Positions 11,090-21,860 of a stretch of 64,000 nt of DNA are shown here, one piece after another. Each line of letters starts with the position of its first letter. Position 1 is the first letter of the stretch. Source of the DNA: Brachypodium distachyon (taxonomy: Eukaryota; Streptophyta; Magnoliopsida; Poales; Poaceae). The notes under the pieces are model-generated. The model was given only the letters and a program-made list of their open reading frames with translations, had not been told where the DNA came from and searched no databases. The stretch lies in contig NC_016131.3 of assembly GCF_000005505.3 (NCBI RefSeq), positions 48,841,355 to 48,905,354 of the forward strand, given 5' to 3'. Both the position numbers and the translations under genes were made by a program.

Positions 11090-12464
11090 GGCTTGTGAGC
11101 TGTGACAGCCACAGGCAGCAGTAGCACGGATCGCTCGTTCCAGGCCTGCCCGAATTTATTATTGTACTCACTTCTCATGGAGCGAAAGAGACTAGCGGCA
11201 GCAGCCCCATCGATCTCACCACAGACTCTGTCCGGCTATATCTGCTGTCTTTCGCTGAGACGGAGTACTTTGATTCGAGTAATCCTCATTTCCCTTTCAA
11301 AAGGTCGCGTTTTTCTGCCAACTGATCGACCCGCATTTATCCAGAGAATTGCCTCTGAGTATTGAAGTTGGAAACTTGGAACACATGGAGACTACATCAT
11401 CGTACAGAAAAGGGAAGGACCATCTCTCCATCAGACAAGTGAAAATTAATGTTGAGACTTGTGAGGCGAGGATGATCGCGATGCTTGTAACTGAAATGCA
11501 CAATTACAACTCTCACTCTGCTGCGTCGTTAGATTTCCGATGGCTGCTATTTTGGGATGGTTGGGTGGTTGGTTGCCTCTGAAGTTCGAACACCTGCAGA
11601 CGAGCGCACAGCTTCTTCAGGTAAGTCAGTGAAAATACTGGAAGTCTCGAACTGTGTGACGATGGATGGCCACGTATCTTGGATTGGGCCCAACTATTTG
11701 CCTATTTGAACCTTGGAATGGGCCCAACAATTGATGGCCATTCTATCACCGATTCATGCCTTCCTTTCTTGCCATGTAACTTTTTGAAACGATGAACAGC
11801 TAGGGATGGTCAGACAGACATGGAAAGCGCTCGACTTGGCCATCTGGTGGAAAACGGTACAAACATATTTTTGGCAAGGACACTTCTGAATGGGTTAGAA
11901 ATAGAATCTAGCAACTGGATGTTCGAGTAGTCGGTTAAATTTCCAAAAATGTCCTTGCCTTCTAGATGCGGATTAAGCACAAATGACTTTCTTTACAAGA
12001 TCATGCTTGGAAAATCCAGTACACCGACGAGAGACTCGGAGAGACAGTCCATGATCTCGGCCCAGTGAACACTTGCTACAACTTATGCCAGGGAGGACCC
12101 GCAAAAAGATAAAAATAAAAACTTAAGCCAGGGAGGTGGCCTGTTTGCATACCAATTTGGGCTTAGGCTTCTCCACAATCCCAAAGTAGGTTTTTTTTAG
12201 AACAGGCCCAAAGTAGGTTAGAGTAACAATATTGGCCTGGTACCAGAAGATAACAGGTCCACTTGGAGCTGCAATTATCGTTTACCTCCCTAAGACGAAC
12301 CCTACAAATTCAACGTGGCCCTCTCTTCCGGACGGCACGATATCAACTTATCCCGGGGGCTATCCGCAAAAACCCTATCCCCAAAATCCCCTGCTCCATC
12401 CAACACCCGCGAACCACTCGAAGAAGGATTCACCAGCTCTGCTCCTCCTCCCCCTGCTCCGACA
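11090..12464 (+). other. Intergenic DNA upstream of CHLM
   Basis: No gene is supported here. A short direct repeat (GCCAGGGAGG, near 12088 and 12128) and another (CCCAAAGTAGGTT, near 12180 and 12208) occur in the last 400 bp. The CHLM promoter and 5' untranslated region must lie in 12200-12464, but I see no clear TATA box. Confidence 0.55.
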
Positions 12465-13448
12465 ATGGCGCGCGCCGCCGTCTCCACCGCGCCGCTCTCC
12501 CGCCTCCACTCCCCTCCGCCTCCCGTCCACCACTGTACCGTGTCGCATCCAGAGCTCCGCATCCGCCAGCAGCGGAGGGCTCCGGGCATCGCCTCGGCTC
12601 TGCCCGAGGTCGTCGCGGACCTCCCGCCGCTCTCCCTCCCCGCCGCGGCGGCTGCGGCGGCGGCGGTGGCGGCGGCGGTATCCCTGTCGGACCCGGAGCG
12701 GCGGCGGAAGGCGCAGGCGGCGGCGGTGGGCGGCGGGGACAAGGAAGCCGTGCGCGCCTACTTCAACTCCACGGGATTCGAGCGGTGGCGCAAGATCTAC
12801 GGCTCGAACACGGACGACGTGAACCGCGTGCAGCTGGACATTCGCGAGGGCCACGCGCAGACGGTGGCCGCCGCGCTCGCCATGCTCCGCGACAGCCCGG
12901 ACGTGCCGCTGTCCGGCGCCACGGTGTGCGACGCCGGGTGCGGCACGGGGTCGCTCGCCATCCCGCTGGCCTCGGCCGGCGCGTCCGTGCTCGCCTCCGA
13001 CATCTCCGCCGCCATGGTGTCCGAAGCCCAGCGGCAGGCGGCGGCCGCGTCGGGATCGGCATCGTTCGTGATGCCGAGGTTCGAGGTGAGGGACCTGGAG
13101 AGCCTGGAAGGGCGGTACGACGTGGTGGTGTGCCTGGACGTGCTCATCCACTACCCGAGGGAGGAGGCCCAGAAGATGATCCGCCACCTCGCCTCGCTCG
13201 CCGACAAGCGGCTGCTCATCAGCTTCGCGCCGCTGACGCTCTACCTGGGCCTGCTGAAGCGCGTCGGCGAGCTGTTCCCGGGCCCGTCCAAGGCGACCCG
13301 GGCTTACCTCCATGCCGAGAAGGACATCGAGGAGGCGCTCCGGGACGCCGGGTGGCGCGTCAGCAAACGTGGGTTCATCTCCACGCAGTTCTACTTTGCC
13401 AAGCTCTTCGAGGCCGTGCCCGTCGCCGGCTCCTCCTCCTCCTCGTAG
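12465..13448 (+). CDS. CHLM: Magnesium-protoporphyrin IX methyltransferase, plastid
   Basis: Transfers a methyl group from S-adenosylmethionine to Mg-protoporphyrin IX, giving the monomethyl ester on the chlorophyll branch of tetrapyrrole synthesis in chloroplast membranes. Single exon, 327 residues. Residues 1-60 are Ala/Pro/Ser/Arg-rich like a transit peptide, followed by a run of alanines. The SAM-binding motif I VCDAGCGTGSLA is at 154-165, followed by ASDISAAMV and the family-specific CLDVLIHYPREEAQKMI and KRGFISTQFYFAKLFEAVP near the C-terminus. The start at 12465 is chosen because it opens the transit-like segment; the frame is open for 50 codons upstream but with no family resemblance. 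The protein ends in six serines from a TCC repeat. Confidence 0.95.
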   Translation: MARAAVSTAPLSRLHSPPPPVHHCTVSHPELRIRQQRRAPGIASALPEVVADLPPLSLPAAAAAAAAVAAAVSLSDPERRRKAQAAAVGGGDKEAVRAYFNSTGFERWRKIYGSNTDDVNRVQLDIREGHAQTVAAALAMLRDSPDVPLSGATVCDAGCGTGSLAIPLASAGASVLASDISAAMVSEAQRQAAAASGSASFVMPRFEVRDLESLEGRYDVVVCLDVLIHYPREEAQKMIRHLASLADKRLLISFAPLTLYLGLLKRVGELFPGPSKATRAYLHAEKDIEEALRDAGWRVSKRGFISTQFYFAKLFEAVPVAGSSSSS

Positions 13449-13851
13449 CTGCTGCTAGCCTGCTGTCTCCTTTGTGCATGCAACTGTGTTCATATGATTC
13501 TACCTTGGGAAATCAATTTTGATCTATGTAATGTATGTATGTATTTCTCTCTCACACACACGATTTGTTGTCCTCCCTCCTGCCCAGACAACCGGCCGGC
13601 CGATTTGTACTCTGGACAGCAGGCAGGCTTCATGCTCTGCCCATTAAATTGGATGATGATCGTCAGGACAGGAGAATTGTCCATTGCCCTGAATGACCTT
13701 CATGTGCAGTGGAGACGGGCAGCAAATGGAACGCAGACGATAAAAGCGTGCCGTGAACGAATATATGTGTGATGCTCGTTCTGTCAAGTGCGCGCCAGGT
13801 AGTGCAGTGCAGGGCAGGGCCACCAAAGCAGCATCCATCGACCTGCGAGCG

Positions 13852-14388
13852 ATGTTCTCCGCCGCACGCTTCGTCATCCCCGTGGGCATCCACCCGCAGC
13901 CGCGCGGCCTCGCCGCCCCCGGCCGCCACGCGCTGGCGCTCACCGCCGTGTCGGCCAGGCCTCGCCGGGGAGGAGGAGGCCCCCGCCGCGACCTCCGCTC
14001 ATGGGACGACGACGGCGGCGGCGGCAGCGGCGACGAGGCCGACGCCATCGACGAGAGCTTCTTCGGGGATCAGGACGAGGACGAGCCAGAAGAGGAAGAG
14101 AATCCCCCGGGCCGACGACAGCTCGCCTCGCCAGAGCCGGCGCTGCGCGGGACGGACGTGCTGCGGGCGCTGCAGCGGGCGGCCGCGGCCAAGGAGGAGG
14201 CCAAGAAGAAGAAGCAGCAGAAGCAGAAGAGCCCGGCGCCGCGGCGGCGGGAGGAGAAGGGCGGCGGCGGCGTGAAGCAGCTCGAGGTGACGGGGGAGGT
14301 GCGGCCGATAGAGATAAGGCCCGACTGGGCGCCGCGGATCCGGGAGCTGGAGCTACGGGTGCAGCAGCTCCTCGCCAAGCACCAGTAG
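13852..14388 (+). CDS. Uncharacterised small plant protein, probably plastid-targeted
   Basis: A 178-residue protein I cannot assign a function. The N-terminus (MFSAARFVIPVGIHPQPRG) is basic, hydroxylated and Ala-rich with no acid for about 45 residues, like a transit peptide. An acidic stretch follows (residues about 62-85, DEADAIDESFFGDQDEDEPEEEE), then a Lys/Glu/Gln-rich likely coiled coil (about 115-140) and a C-terminal block GEVRPIEIRPDWAPRIREL ending LLAKHQ. This last block is the part that looks conserved. An in-frame ATG at 13765 would add 29 residues; 13852 is preferred because it opens the transit-like segment. It starts 400 bp after CHLM on the same strand. GC-rich coding composition supports a real gene. 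Confidence 0.75.
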   Translation: MFSAARFVIPVGIHPQPRGLAAPGRHALALTAVSARPRRGGGGPRRDLRSWDDDGGGGSGDEADAIDESFFGDQDEDEPEEEENPPGRRQLASPEPALRGTDVLRALQRAAAAKEEAKKKKQQKQKSPAPRRREEKGGGGVKQLEVTGEVRPIEIRPDWAPRIRELELRVQQLLAKHQ

Positions 14389-15471
14389 GCAGGCTCGGCC
14401 GGCCATTGGGCGTCTCGTCTTCCTTGGTCCATCCAAAGGCTGAAAGGCTGCTGTTTTAGAAGATCGATCCTGCGCCTAACTGACAGTCGCTCGTTGAGAT
14501 GTTAAACTTGTTCTCGATTAAAAAGCATGGTTTGGTTAACTTGTTTCTAGTCAGAAGTCAGAACTCAAACTCACAAGTTGATTCTTCTTGGTGAAGCATG
14601 CATGCTCTGAGACTCTGAGCTGATGTGCTATGGGTTTTTAAGAAGTGTATTGGAGTATTCTAAACTCTGAACATGGTAGCGGGAATGGTCAAAGGGTGGA
14701 AGTAATCAACGCCTTCGTCGGCGTGTCCACAGGACGTGTAAACTAATCCGTGTGCGTCGAGATCGACAGTGATAGCCACTGTCCACTGAAGCAGCGATGG
14801 CAACTAACTTAAAAAGTTTAACAACTGGAAATATTTAATCGGCTACACTCTTCGATAACTCTGGCTGGCCACGGTGCACGGAGCACCGACAGTTCAACCA
14901 CGGGCGTCCAATGATTTTAAGCTTCAATTCATATGCCCAAGCACACCTAGATAAGCAAACGAGCAAGCAAATGTTGGATTATGCTGGTTTCAAACATGTT
15001 TGTATTTATTCTTTGTTGCTAAAGGAGCTAGAAATACAGATAGCCTGCTCACAAATGTTTATGTTGTTGCTTTCTACCGCATTAGTTTAGCCACTTGGTG
15101 GAAAATGCTATGTTTCAAAATGTCAGGTTTTTTAACTTTTGTAATTTTATAAATCGTCAACCTTATAGCCAAAAAAAAAAATCAACATAGATAGCGTCAA
15201 ACCAAGATACAAAGTGTTTCCTTCACCGTGTCATTTCAATAAGTTAGAGCGCATTTTACATTTAGAAAATGAAAAATGAACAAGGAAAAGAAAAAGACGA
15301 AGCCTCGTTCGTAAGTCTCTTCTTCGTCGTCGGGCCGGACCCGAAGAAGCCACGAACCCAATCCCCGGCGCCTTTACCGACTAATCACGACATCCCAACT
15401 CCCCCTTCCAAATCCCAAATCCCACCGGCCACCAGCACAGCAGCACCGCCTCCTCCCTCCCTCAGATCGCG
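14389..15471 (+). other. Intergenic DNA between the 178-residue gene and CAND
   Basis: AT-rich spacer carrying the 3' flank of the upstream gene and the promoter of the downstream one. I see no additional gene. The last 200 bp become C-rich (CCTCCCTCCCTC), typical of a grass 5' leader. Confidence 0.55.
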
Positions 15472-16836
15472 ATGGCAGCCCCGCCGCTCGCCGCGGCGCT
15501 CCTGGGCGCCTTCCTCGCCCTCCTCCTCCTCGTCTCCCCGGCGGCGGCCGAGATCCGCGAGACGGTGATCCGCGCCGACCCACGCACCATCATCCCGCTC
15601 GACGAGTTCGGCTTCTCCCACCAGGGCATCCTCGAGCTCAACGTCACCGGCATCGCCTTCGACCCGCCGGCGTCCCCCGACCTCGACCTCTCCCAGTTCG
15701 GCTTCTTCCTCTCCACCCTCGACGCCTGGGTCCACGTCCTCCGCCAGCTCCAGGACCTCGACGTCACCTGCGCGCTCCAGTCCGACCTCGTCAAGCTCGC
15801 CTACTCCTTCGACCGCCTCAAGCCGCCCTCCAACCCCGCCGGCGTCCCCGTCGCCCGCTCCTCCTCCTTCTCCGTCGCCTTCCGCGTCTCCGAGCCCGGC
15901 CAGTACACGCTCGTCTTCGCCAACTGCCTCAACGGCGGGGACCTCAAGATCTCCATGGACGTCAGCTCCGCCATGTACAACGTCGACCCGGCCACCGGCC
16001 AGCGCGCCTACCTCTCCGTCGGCGCCGCCGCTCTGCCCTCCATCTACTTCCTCTTCTGCCTCGCCTACGCCGCGCTTGTGGCCGCCTGGGTCTCCATACT
16101 GCTGCGGAAGCGCGCCGCCGTGTTCCGGATCCACTACTTCATGCTCGCCGTGCTCGTGCTCAAGGGCTTCAACCTCCTCGCGGAGGCCGAGGACAAGTCC
16201 TACATCGAGCGCACCGGCACCGCGCACGGCTGGGACGTGCTCTTCTACATCTTCAGCTTCCTCAGGGGGATCTCGCTCTTCACGCTCATAGTGCTCATCG
16301 GCACCGGCTGGTCCTTCCTCAAGCCCTACCTGGCCGACCGAGAGAAGAAGGTGCTCATGGTGGTCATCCCCCTGCAGGTTGTGGCCAACATTGCACAGGT
16401 CGTGATCGATGAATCTGGGCCGTATGCCCGAGACTGGGTCACCTGGAGGCAGGTGTTCCTGCTGGTGGATGTTGTCTGCTGCTGTGCCGTGCTCTTCCCG
16501 ATCGTGTGGTCCATCAAGAACCTCCGAGAGGCTGCCCGCTCTGATGGGAAAGCGGCGGTGAACCTCATGAAGCTCACCCTCTTCCGCCAGTACTACGTGG
16601 TTGTCATTTGCTACATTTACTTCACACGAGTTGTCGTGTATGCGCTGGTGACCATCACCTCATACCGGTATCTCTGGACTAGCGACATGGCTAGGGAGGT
16701 TGCCACCCTAGCGTTCTACATGTTCACCGGTTACAGGTTCCGGCCTGAGGTGCATAACCCATACTTTGCGATTGACGACGAAGAGGAGGAGGCTGCTGCT
16801 GAGGCACTCAAATTGGATGATGAATTTGAGCTATGA
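15472..16836 (+). CDS. CAND7: Seven-transmembrane GPR107/CAND-type protein
   Basis: A 454-residue protein of the lung seven-transmembrane/GPR107 family, called CANDIDATE G-PROTEIN COUPLED RECEPTOR 6/7 in Arabidopsis; animal relatives act in Golgi and endosomal trafficking. A hydrophobic signal peptide (1-26, ending VSPAAAE) is followed by a lumenal or extracellular beta-rich domain to about 180 with the single pair of Cys residues (CALQSD, ANCLNGG). Seven hydrophobic spans follow from about 185 (PSIYFLFCLAYAALVAAWV) to about 425. Family motifs include FNLLAEAEDKSYIERTG, FLRGISLFTLIVLIGTGWSFLKP and AFYMFTGYRFRPE. The tail is acidic (DDEEEEAAAEAL). Single exon, as is usual for this family. Family assignment is firm; the symbol is approximate and receptor function unproven. 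Confidence 0.9.
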   Translation: MAAPPLAAALLGAFLALLLLVSPAAAEIRETVIRADPRTIIPLDEFGFSHQGILELNVTGIAFDPPASPDLDLSQFGFFLSTLDAWVHVLRQLQDLDVTCALQSDLVKLAYSFDRLKPPSNPAGVPVARSSSFSVAFRVSEPGQYTLVFANCLNGGDLKISMDVSSAMYNVDPATGQRAYLSVGAAALPSIYFLFCLAYAALVAAWVSILLRKRAAVFRIHYFMLAVLVLKGFNLLAEAEDKSYIERTGTAHGWDVLFYIFSFLRGISLFTLIVLIGTGWSFLKPYLADREKKVLMVVIPLQVVANIAQVVIDESGPYARDWVTWRQVFLLVDVVCCCAVLFPIVWSIKNLREAARSDGKAAVNLMKLTLFRQYYVVVICYIYFTRVVVYALVTITSYRYLWTSDMAREVATLAFYMFTGYRFRPEVHNPYFAIDDEEEEAAAEALKLDDEFEL

Positions 16837-19800
16837 GTGCTGTCAATTGGTGGCCTTTTTCCTTCACAGTGGCTATACGGGTGTTATATGTGCTTCCACA
16901 GGACAAACGCTTTCGACAAGACAAATGTGATAGACTGGTATCCATATCCTTTTGTTTTTCATTTCAACTTAGTTACATTTTGTCCTAGTGTAATTTGGTA
17001 CCGACGACCCTGTGTGTGTGTGAAGCAAGGCAACAGCTTGATTGTACCTAAACTTAATCTACAATTGTTGAGATGAGATGTTCTTCATTGTACCTCTGTA
17101 GCTACTGTTGTATCTAGATGTTTACTCTGTGTACTTGGTAAAAGAAGTTGACTATCATTCAGTTTGTTGATTCATATGATGCTAATTGTAGCTCTTTGTT
17201 CCCACTTATTCTACATTACCTGTATACCAGTCCTGCTGCTCTCTTTTCCTGTAGGATCCTTTTGTCTTAGAATAGGGAAACAAAGTTTAATATAATGGAC
17301 TCGGTAGTTGGGGACATATTTTCAAAGTTCAACACAAAAACTAAAGGCTGAAACCTAGAGCACTATATTAAGTTGCAAATGTTGTTTGTAATTTGGACAG
17401 TTCCTACCTAACTGGTTTCATTTATAAGCTTCACCGTGATGCTTGAATTCCACCTCTAAATTCAGTACCCTGCCTAGTTAGAGTACATCTGCACTTTGGC
17501 ATTTTGTGGTTTGGCTTTGCCAACTAGGACCCTCATGAAGATACATCAGCAAACAAACAAACAAAAATGACCCACCAAATATGTAATTTAACTTCTGTTA
17601 GGAGATTTTGACATTTCAATTTGCACTTATTTAGTTATTCTACAGTTTGCCATAGTCAAAATACTTGGAACAGTTGTGCTGGGTTAAGCTGGAAGTACTA
17701 TAGTAGTATACTTGCACCTTTACCAGTCTTGGGTTTTATCATTATTGAAAGTTAAGCTGGGATATGGCCAATCGGGGGTCTGACGTCATGCTACAACCCA
17801 TTGCAGCGTTGATTTTTCTACCCTTTGGCTATTTCTCTATGGCAATCATATTGTGCTACATCTGATTGCAGAGTTGATTTTTCAACTCGTTGGCTATTCT
17901 CTTTGGTCCTTCTGTTAGTTAATTTATAAGCTGATAGCTCGATAAGTAGCAGTGGAGGCATAGATTTTTGTTCCACTGAGAGAGAGTGGGAAGTTGTATT
18001 TATGTTTGAGTATATTTGCTGGATGTATTTTTTTCAGGATGATTTACAGGTGTATTACTTGACAATGGTAGTCAAAGATGCTTAGTCTTATCTTAAGTCT
18101 TAACTGAATCATCTTTTTTACACAGTTTTCCTCTTTTTTTTGAATGATATGTCTTTTGCATCTTCCAGATTGTGGTGTTCTGATATCTTTGAAATTGTTC
18201 CTAATTTGGTCTTCGAAAATGAGCATGTGATTTCAAAATTTGATATCCTGGAACATGATTTACGTCATTTAGAATGTTGTCGGCTTTGTTCTCTGACTAG
18301 AACACCAAAATGTCTTCCTCACCAGAGATCTTTGCTGTGTATATTCTTTTTATTGAAATCGAGTTTGATAGTTGTATTTAAAATTTACGAGACTTGGCAT
18401 CGCCTGTTACTTCTTTTTAGAATAGGCATCTTTACTTGGTCAGTGAAACTAGGTTCTACAAGGGCACTTGATTCCTTTTAGGATTTAATGGGCCTGGACC
18501 TAGTGAAGTGTTAGCTTGGGCTTTGTTGTTGGATCCTGATATTGTCATAGCCCAAGCTTGTTCCTGGTGGTGTAGTTTCAGATCTGTCATTAACTTGTCC
18601 CTAAGCATGATAGAGAAGATATAAGAAATTTCATTTGTAGACTTACTTCTGTATTTTGCTTCTGTTGAGGGTGAACTGAACCGCGAGCCTAGATTCTAGA
18701 AGTCTCCTTAATGTAACCACAAAATTACTTGCTTCGCTGGGCGTGACTGAAAAGTGTATGTATCCGTGTATGGCTGAAAATTAAATTTACAGTTTTGACT
18801 GCTATTAATAAAATATGTTTGTTGGGTGCCCAAAAGTTAGCAACATTGCTTTGGATCTACAATGGAGGCCATAGAAAGTGAAGTAGACTTAAGGTACTGC
18901 CAAACTGAAAGTCAGAGATGCATTGGGGCCATTTAAATAGTTTTTGAATGCACATGTTCAACACCTTGAGTTTTGCAAAAGAAAGCGTTATAATGTTTTG
19001 AAAAGGTGCTGGTTCTATCTCAGCCAATTATTGTAGAGATGCTTCTTCTCGTGTTGAAATTCTGTTGGCAAGTAATTTGTGGTTTCTATGTGCTGTGGTG
19101 AGACTTGGTGTGTGACTAGCATTGCTGTTATGTACCTGAAATTTATATGGATTTCCACCCTAACTTTGGGGAGGGAACAGCGTCTCTATCGTGCTTGTTA
19201 GGGTAAACCTTACTGAATCTTGATTATAATAAAAGGTTCGTTATGCCGTGTTACAGGTGGTTCCTAAACGGTGGAAGCACTGAGCTTTGATCAATAACAA
19301 GGTGGAGCAACTTTTCATCAAGTGGATGGAGCTATGTGTGGTAAAGCCTCAGCTATAGTTCGCCTAGTAAATGTTCTCCTTTTGGTTGAGTTAACATCAG
19401 ATCTTTAGGGAAGGCACTCCCTTCCTGTTAGTGCCTAGAGCTGATTTGATTTGGTGTTGAAAACTGCATGCTTCCTTATCGTGAAGAACCATGTTGCTAA
19501 AACAAACAAAGTTTGTTATTCCTCTGTGGTGCTGTGGGCACTCTCTAGTCACTAGCTGTTGCCGGCTTGGTCATACATGCTACACACATGGACAAATTTT
19601 TATCCTGGTATGGGCTCTCTTTTTACCTTTTCTGTATGCTATTATGCTACTGCTTAGCTAGGGCAAGATTGCATGCATCGTCTCCATGAATGACTTTGGT
19701 GGCCAGTCACAATCTAATTCCCAGATGGTGCCTGCCTTGATTTGCACTTGTTGGCCTGTTTTCCCAATCCTCTGCCTCTGCATCTGCACTGGGAGTTGTA

Positions 19801-21320
19801 GTTGGTCTGATGTGCCCTGAGCTGCAAGTTGGACAGTCTTGTGAGTTGTGAGCCTGCACGTAGGCTGCCGCTGATGCAACCTGCTGCCACTTTGCTTGCT
19901 CTCTGGGCTGATGCCCACTACACGAGCCAAAGCAAAGGAGGAAGTGCCATGCATGCAAGCTGTCTAATTCATGGGAAGAAAAGTGACGCATACATTTCTT
20001 CCTATGCAACTTTTTTGCATGTGATGGAAGGAAACAGAGATATTGAGATAGCGCTGCGGCGTTCCAGAACCTGAATCTCCCAGGTGTGCTGACTATGACT
20101 TGAGCAGTTTGATTAGAAGACTAGTATTGAACTACTGATGCACTTGTCGATTAGGATGAAAACATGTTACTTTTCCAATAAAAAAGCATGTCAGTTTTGT
20201 TATCTGGATGACATGTAAGTTTATTTGTAGACTAATCTTCTCATTACCTCTATTAACTTTGCTTGTTTTTGAAGCCAGATGCTAGTGGAGTTGAAGTTTT
20301 TCCTGTTGACTTTCCACACGTAGAACAACAGAGCGCCCAGGTTTTCTGCAGCATGTCAGGTGTAGGCCTAATCGCACCACAACACCAAACAATTTAGATT
20401 TACAGTTTTTGTCAGTTTCATCTGTCCATTGTCATAACCATGAAAAGGAGATGCATGTATGCAGGAAGCTGCCTGAGCTAGCTAGACCTGAGCAGGACGA
20501 CACTACAGATAACATTTGAACTGAAGCTTCAGGCTCAAATGTTTCCCAGATCTGGGGCGACCATGAATGCCAGATGGAGACCATCGGCATGGCTCCTAAT
20601 CTTCTTGCTCATATTCGGTATGGCTGTACTGGTTGTTTGGTGAGATGAGTCCAAAAGGAGCTTCGAAATAACCGAGCAGGATGAGAGAATTGACGGTTCA
20701 GACCAGTGATCTTTGCTTCTTCTGTGTCCAGCCAAGCTACTGAGCACGCCAAGCAGATGCATGCAGGTAACCTCCTTTCAGAAGAACTAAAACAGCAACA
20801 ACTCCAGGTACTCTAACCTGTGTAACTATGATCTAATAATAAGCACCATTTTCCTTGCTGAAATCCTGCACTTATCCTACTGCAGCGGTGCACACTTGAT
20901 TTTCTGGCAGTGGCGAGCGTTAGGTGCTGTGGCGAGCAGAGCAAAGAGGGAAGGTGATTCTGATGCCCAGCTAGAATCCTAGTACTAATCTTCTAGTTTC
21001 TTACTGGCGTGATGGGGTGTTAGGTTAGGTGCTGGTAATGCAGATTAGATGCCGGATCTCCGACGGCAATGGCAACGGCGATGGATCATGATTGAGCCGC
21101 TGACCTCTAACATTGCAATGCAAAGCCGGGTTTGGAGTGGATGGATAGAGAATCCTCGCCTTTTCCACCTTTGCCATGCACGAGTTAGGCCGTTAGCGCG
21201 CATGATCATGCCTCGTAGGCCATGCACGCCGGCCCAAGCGTGGCATGATGCCATCCTGATGGCAAAACTTTGTCACAACTCCACGAGCCGACTAAATCTG
21301 ATATAACTAGAGTTAGTGAA
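16837..21320 (+). other. T-rich non-coding region downstream of CAND
   Basis: The first 300 bp are probably the CAND 3' untranslated region. The remaining 4 kb has no supported coding sequence but is consistently T-rich on the plus strand, with many GT- and TGCAG-like sites and few palindromic repeats, unlike the DNA on either side. It resembles intron or non-coding transcript composition. It may be an extended 3' region, a long non-coding RNA locus or degraded transposon DNA. Confidence 0.4.
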
Positions 21321-21725
21321 AACTCGTGTGGTCTGTTTCTTTAAGTTGCTGTTGTTGTTTGTATGTTGGTCGTGTTGTTTTTGGTGCATAAAGTAGAGAT
21401 TTGAAGCTTTTGTTTTGGGCTAAGAATGCCAGTCAAAACGGCAAGTACGAACAAAAGAAATAAATACTAGTTCCTCTAACAAAAGGAGAGCAAATAAGTA
21501 CTAACAAAAGGAGTACCTAATATTGGATGCATGGTAATCATCGCATGGAGATGGAATGGAACTATTTGAAGAGACAGTACGTACTGCAGTTTATAAGTTC
21601 AATATATGCTTTAAGATGGTCGATCTTCCCAGCTCAAACTACTCGATTGAAGTACCCCACGGAATATATAGCTTAAGAGGTCAATCTAGCAGATACGGCT
21701 TTAATTATGATCACAAAAATTCAGT

Positions 21726-21860
21726 GAACTGATCAACTCTGAATTGGAGATACGCCTTTTTCCCCGCAAAAAAAAAAACTCTGAATTGGAGATGCTAGAA
21801 AAATTATATGAACTGATCAACTCTGAATTGTTGCTTTAAAAAAATCAACTCTGAATTGGG
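21726..21860 (+). repeat. Cluster of four related short repeats
   Basis: The core CAACTCTGAATTGG or a truncated form occurs at about 21733, 21779, 21817 and 21846; two copies carry the longer GAACTGATCAACTCTGAATT. Copies are separated by A-rich spacers of 15-30 bases. Origin is probably local duplication with slippage at the A runs. Confidence 0.85.

Noticed and set aside
11349..11582. 77-codon plus-strand frame between the Copia element and CHLM
   Set aside because: No family resemblance, no codon bias and no promoter; an equally long frame lies antisense to it.
12263..13522. 419-codon frame across CHLM
   Set aside because: Arg/Gly-rich shadow of the CHLM reading frame; no family motif, while the CHLM frame has the complete methyltransferase signature.
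15385..16227. 280-codon minus-strand frame opposite CAND
   Set aside because: Antisense of a GC-rich gene gives long open frames; the product is low-complexity Glu/Gly/Val.
20440..20560. Partly self-complementary GAAGCTTCAGGCTCAAATG region as a microRNA precursor
   Set aside because: The inverted match is short and imperfect and contains no mature sequence that I recognise.
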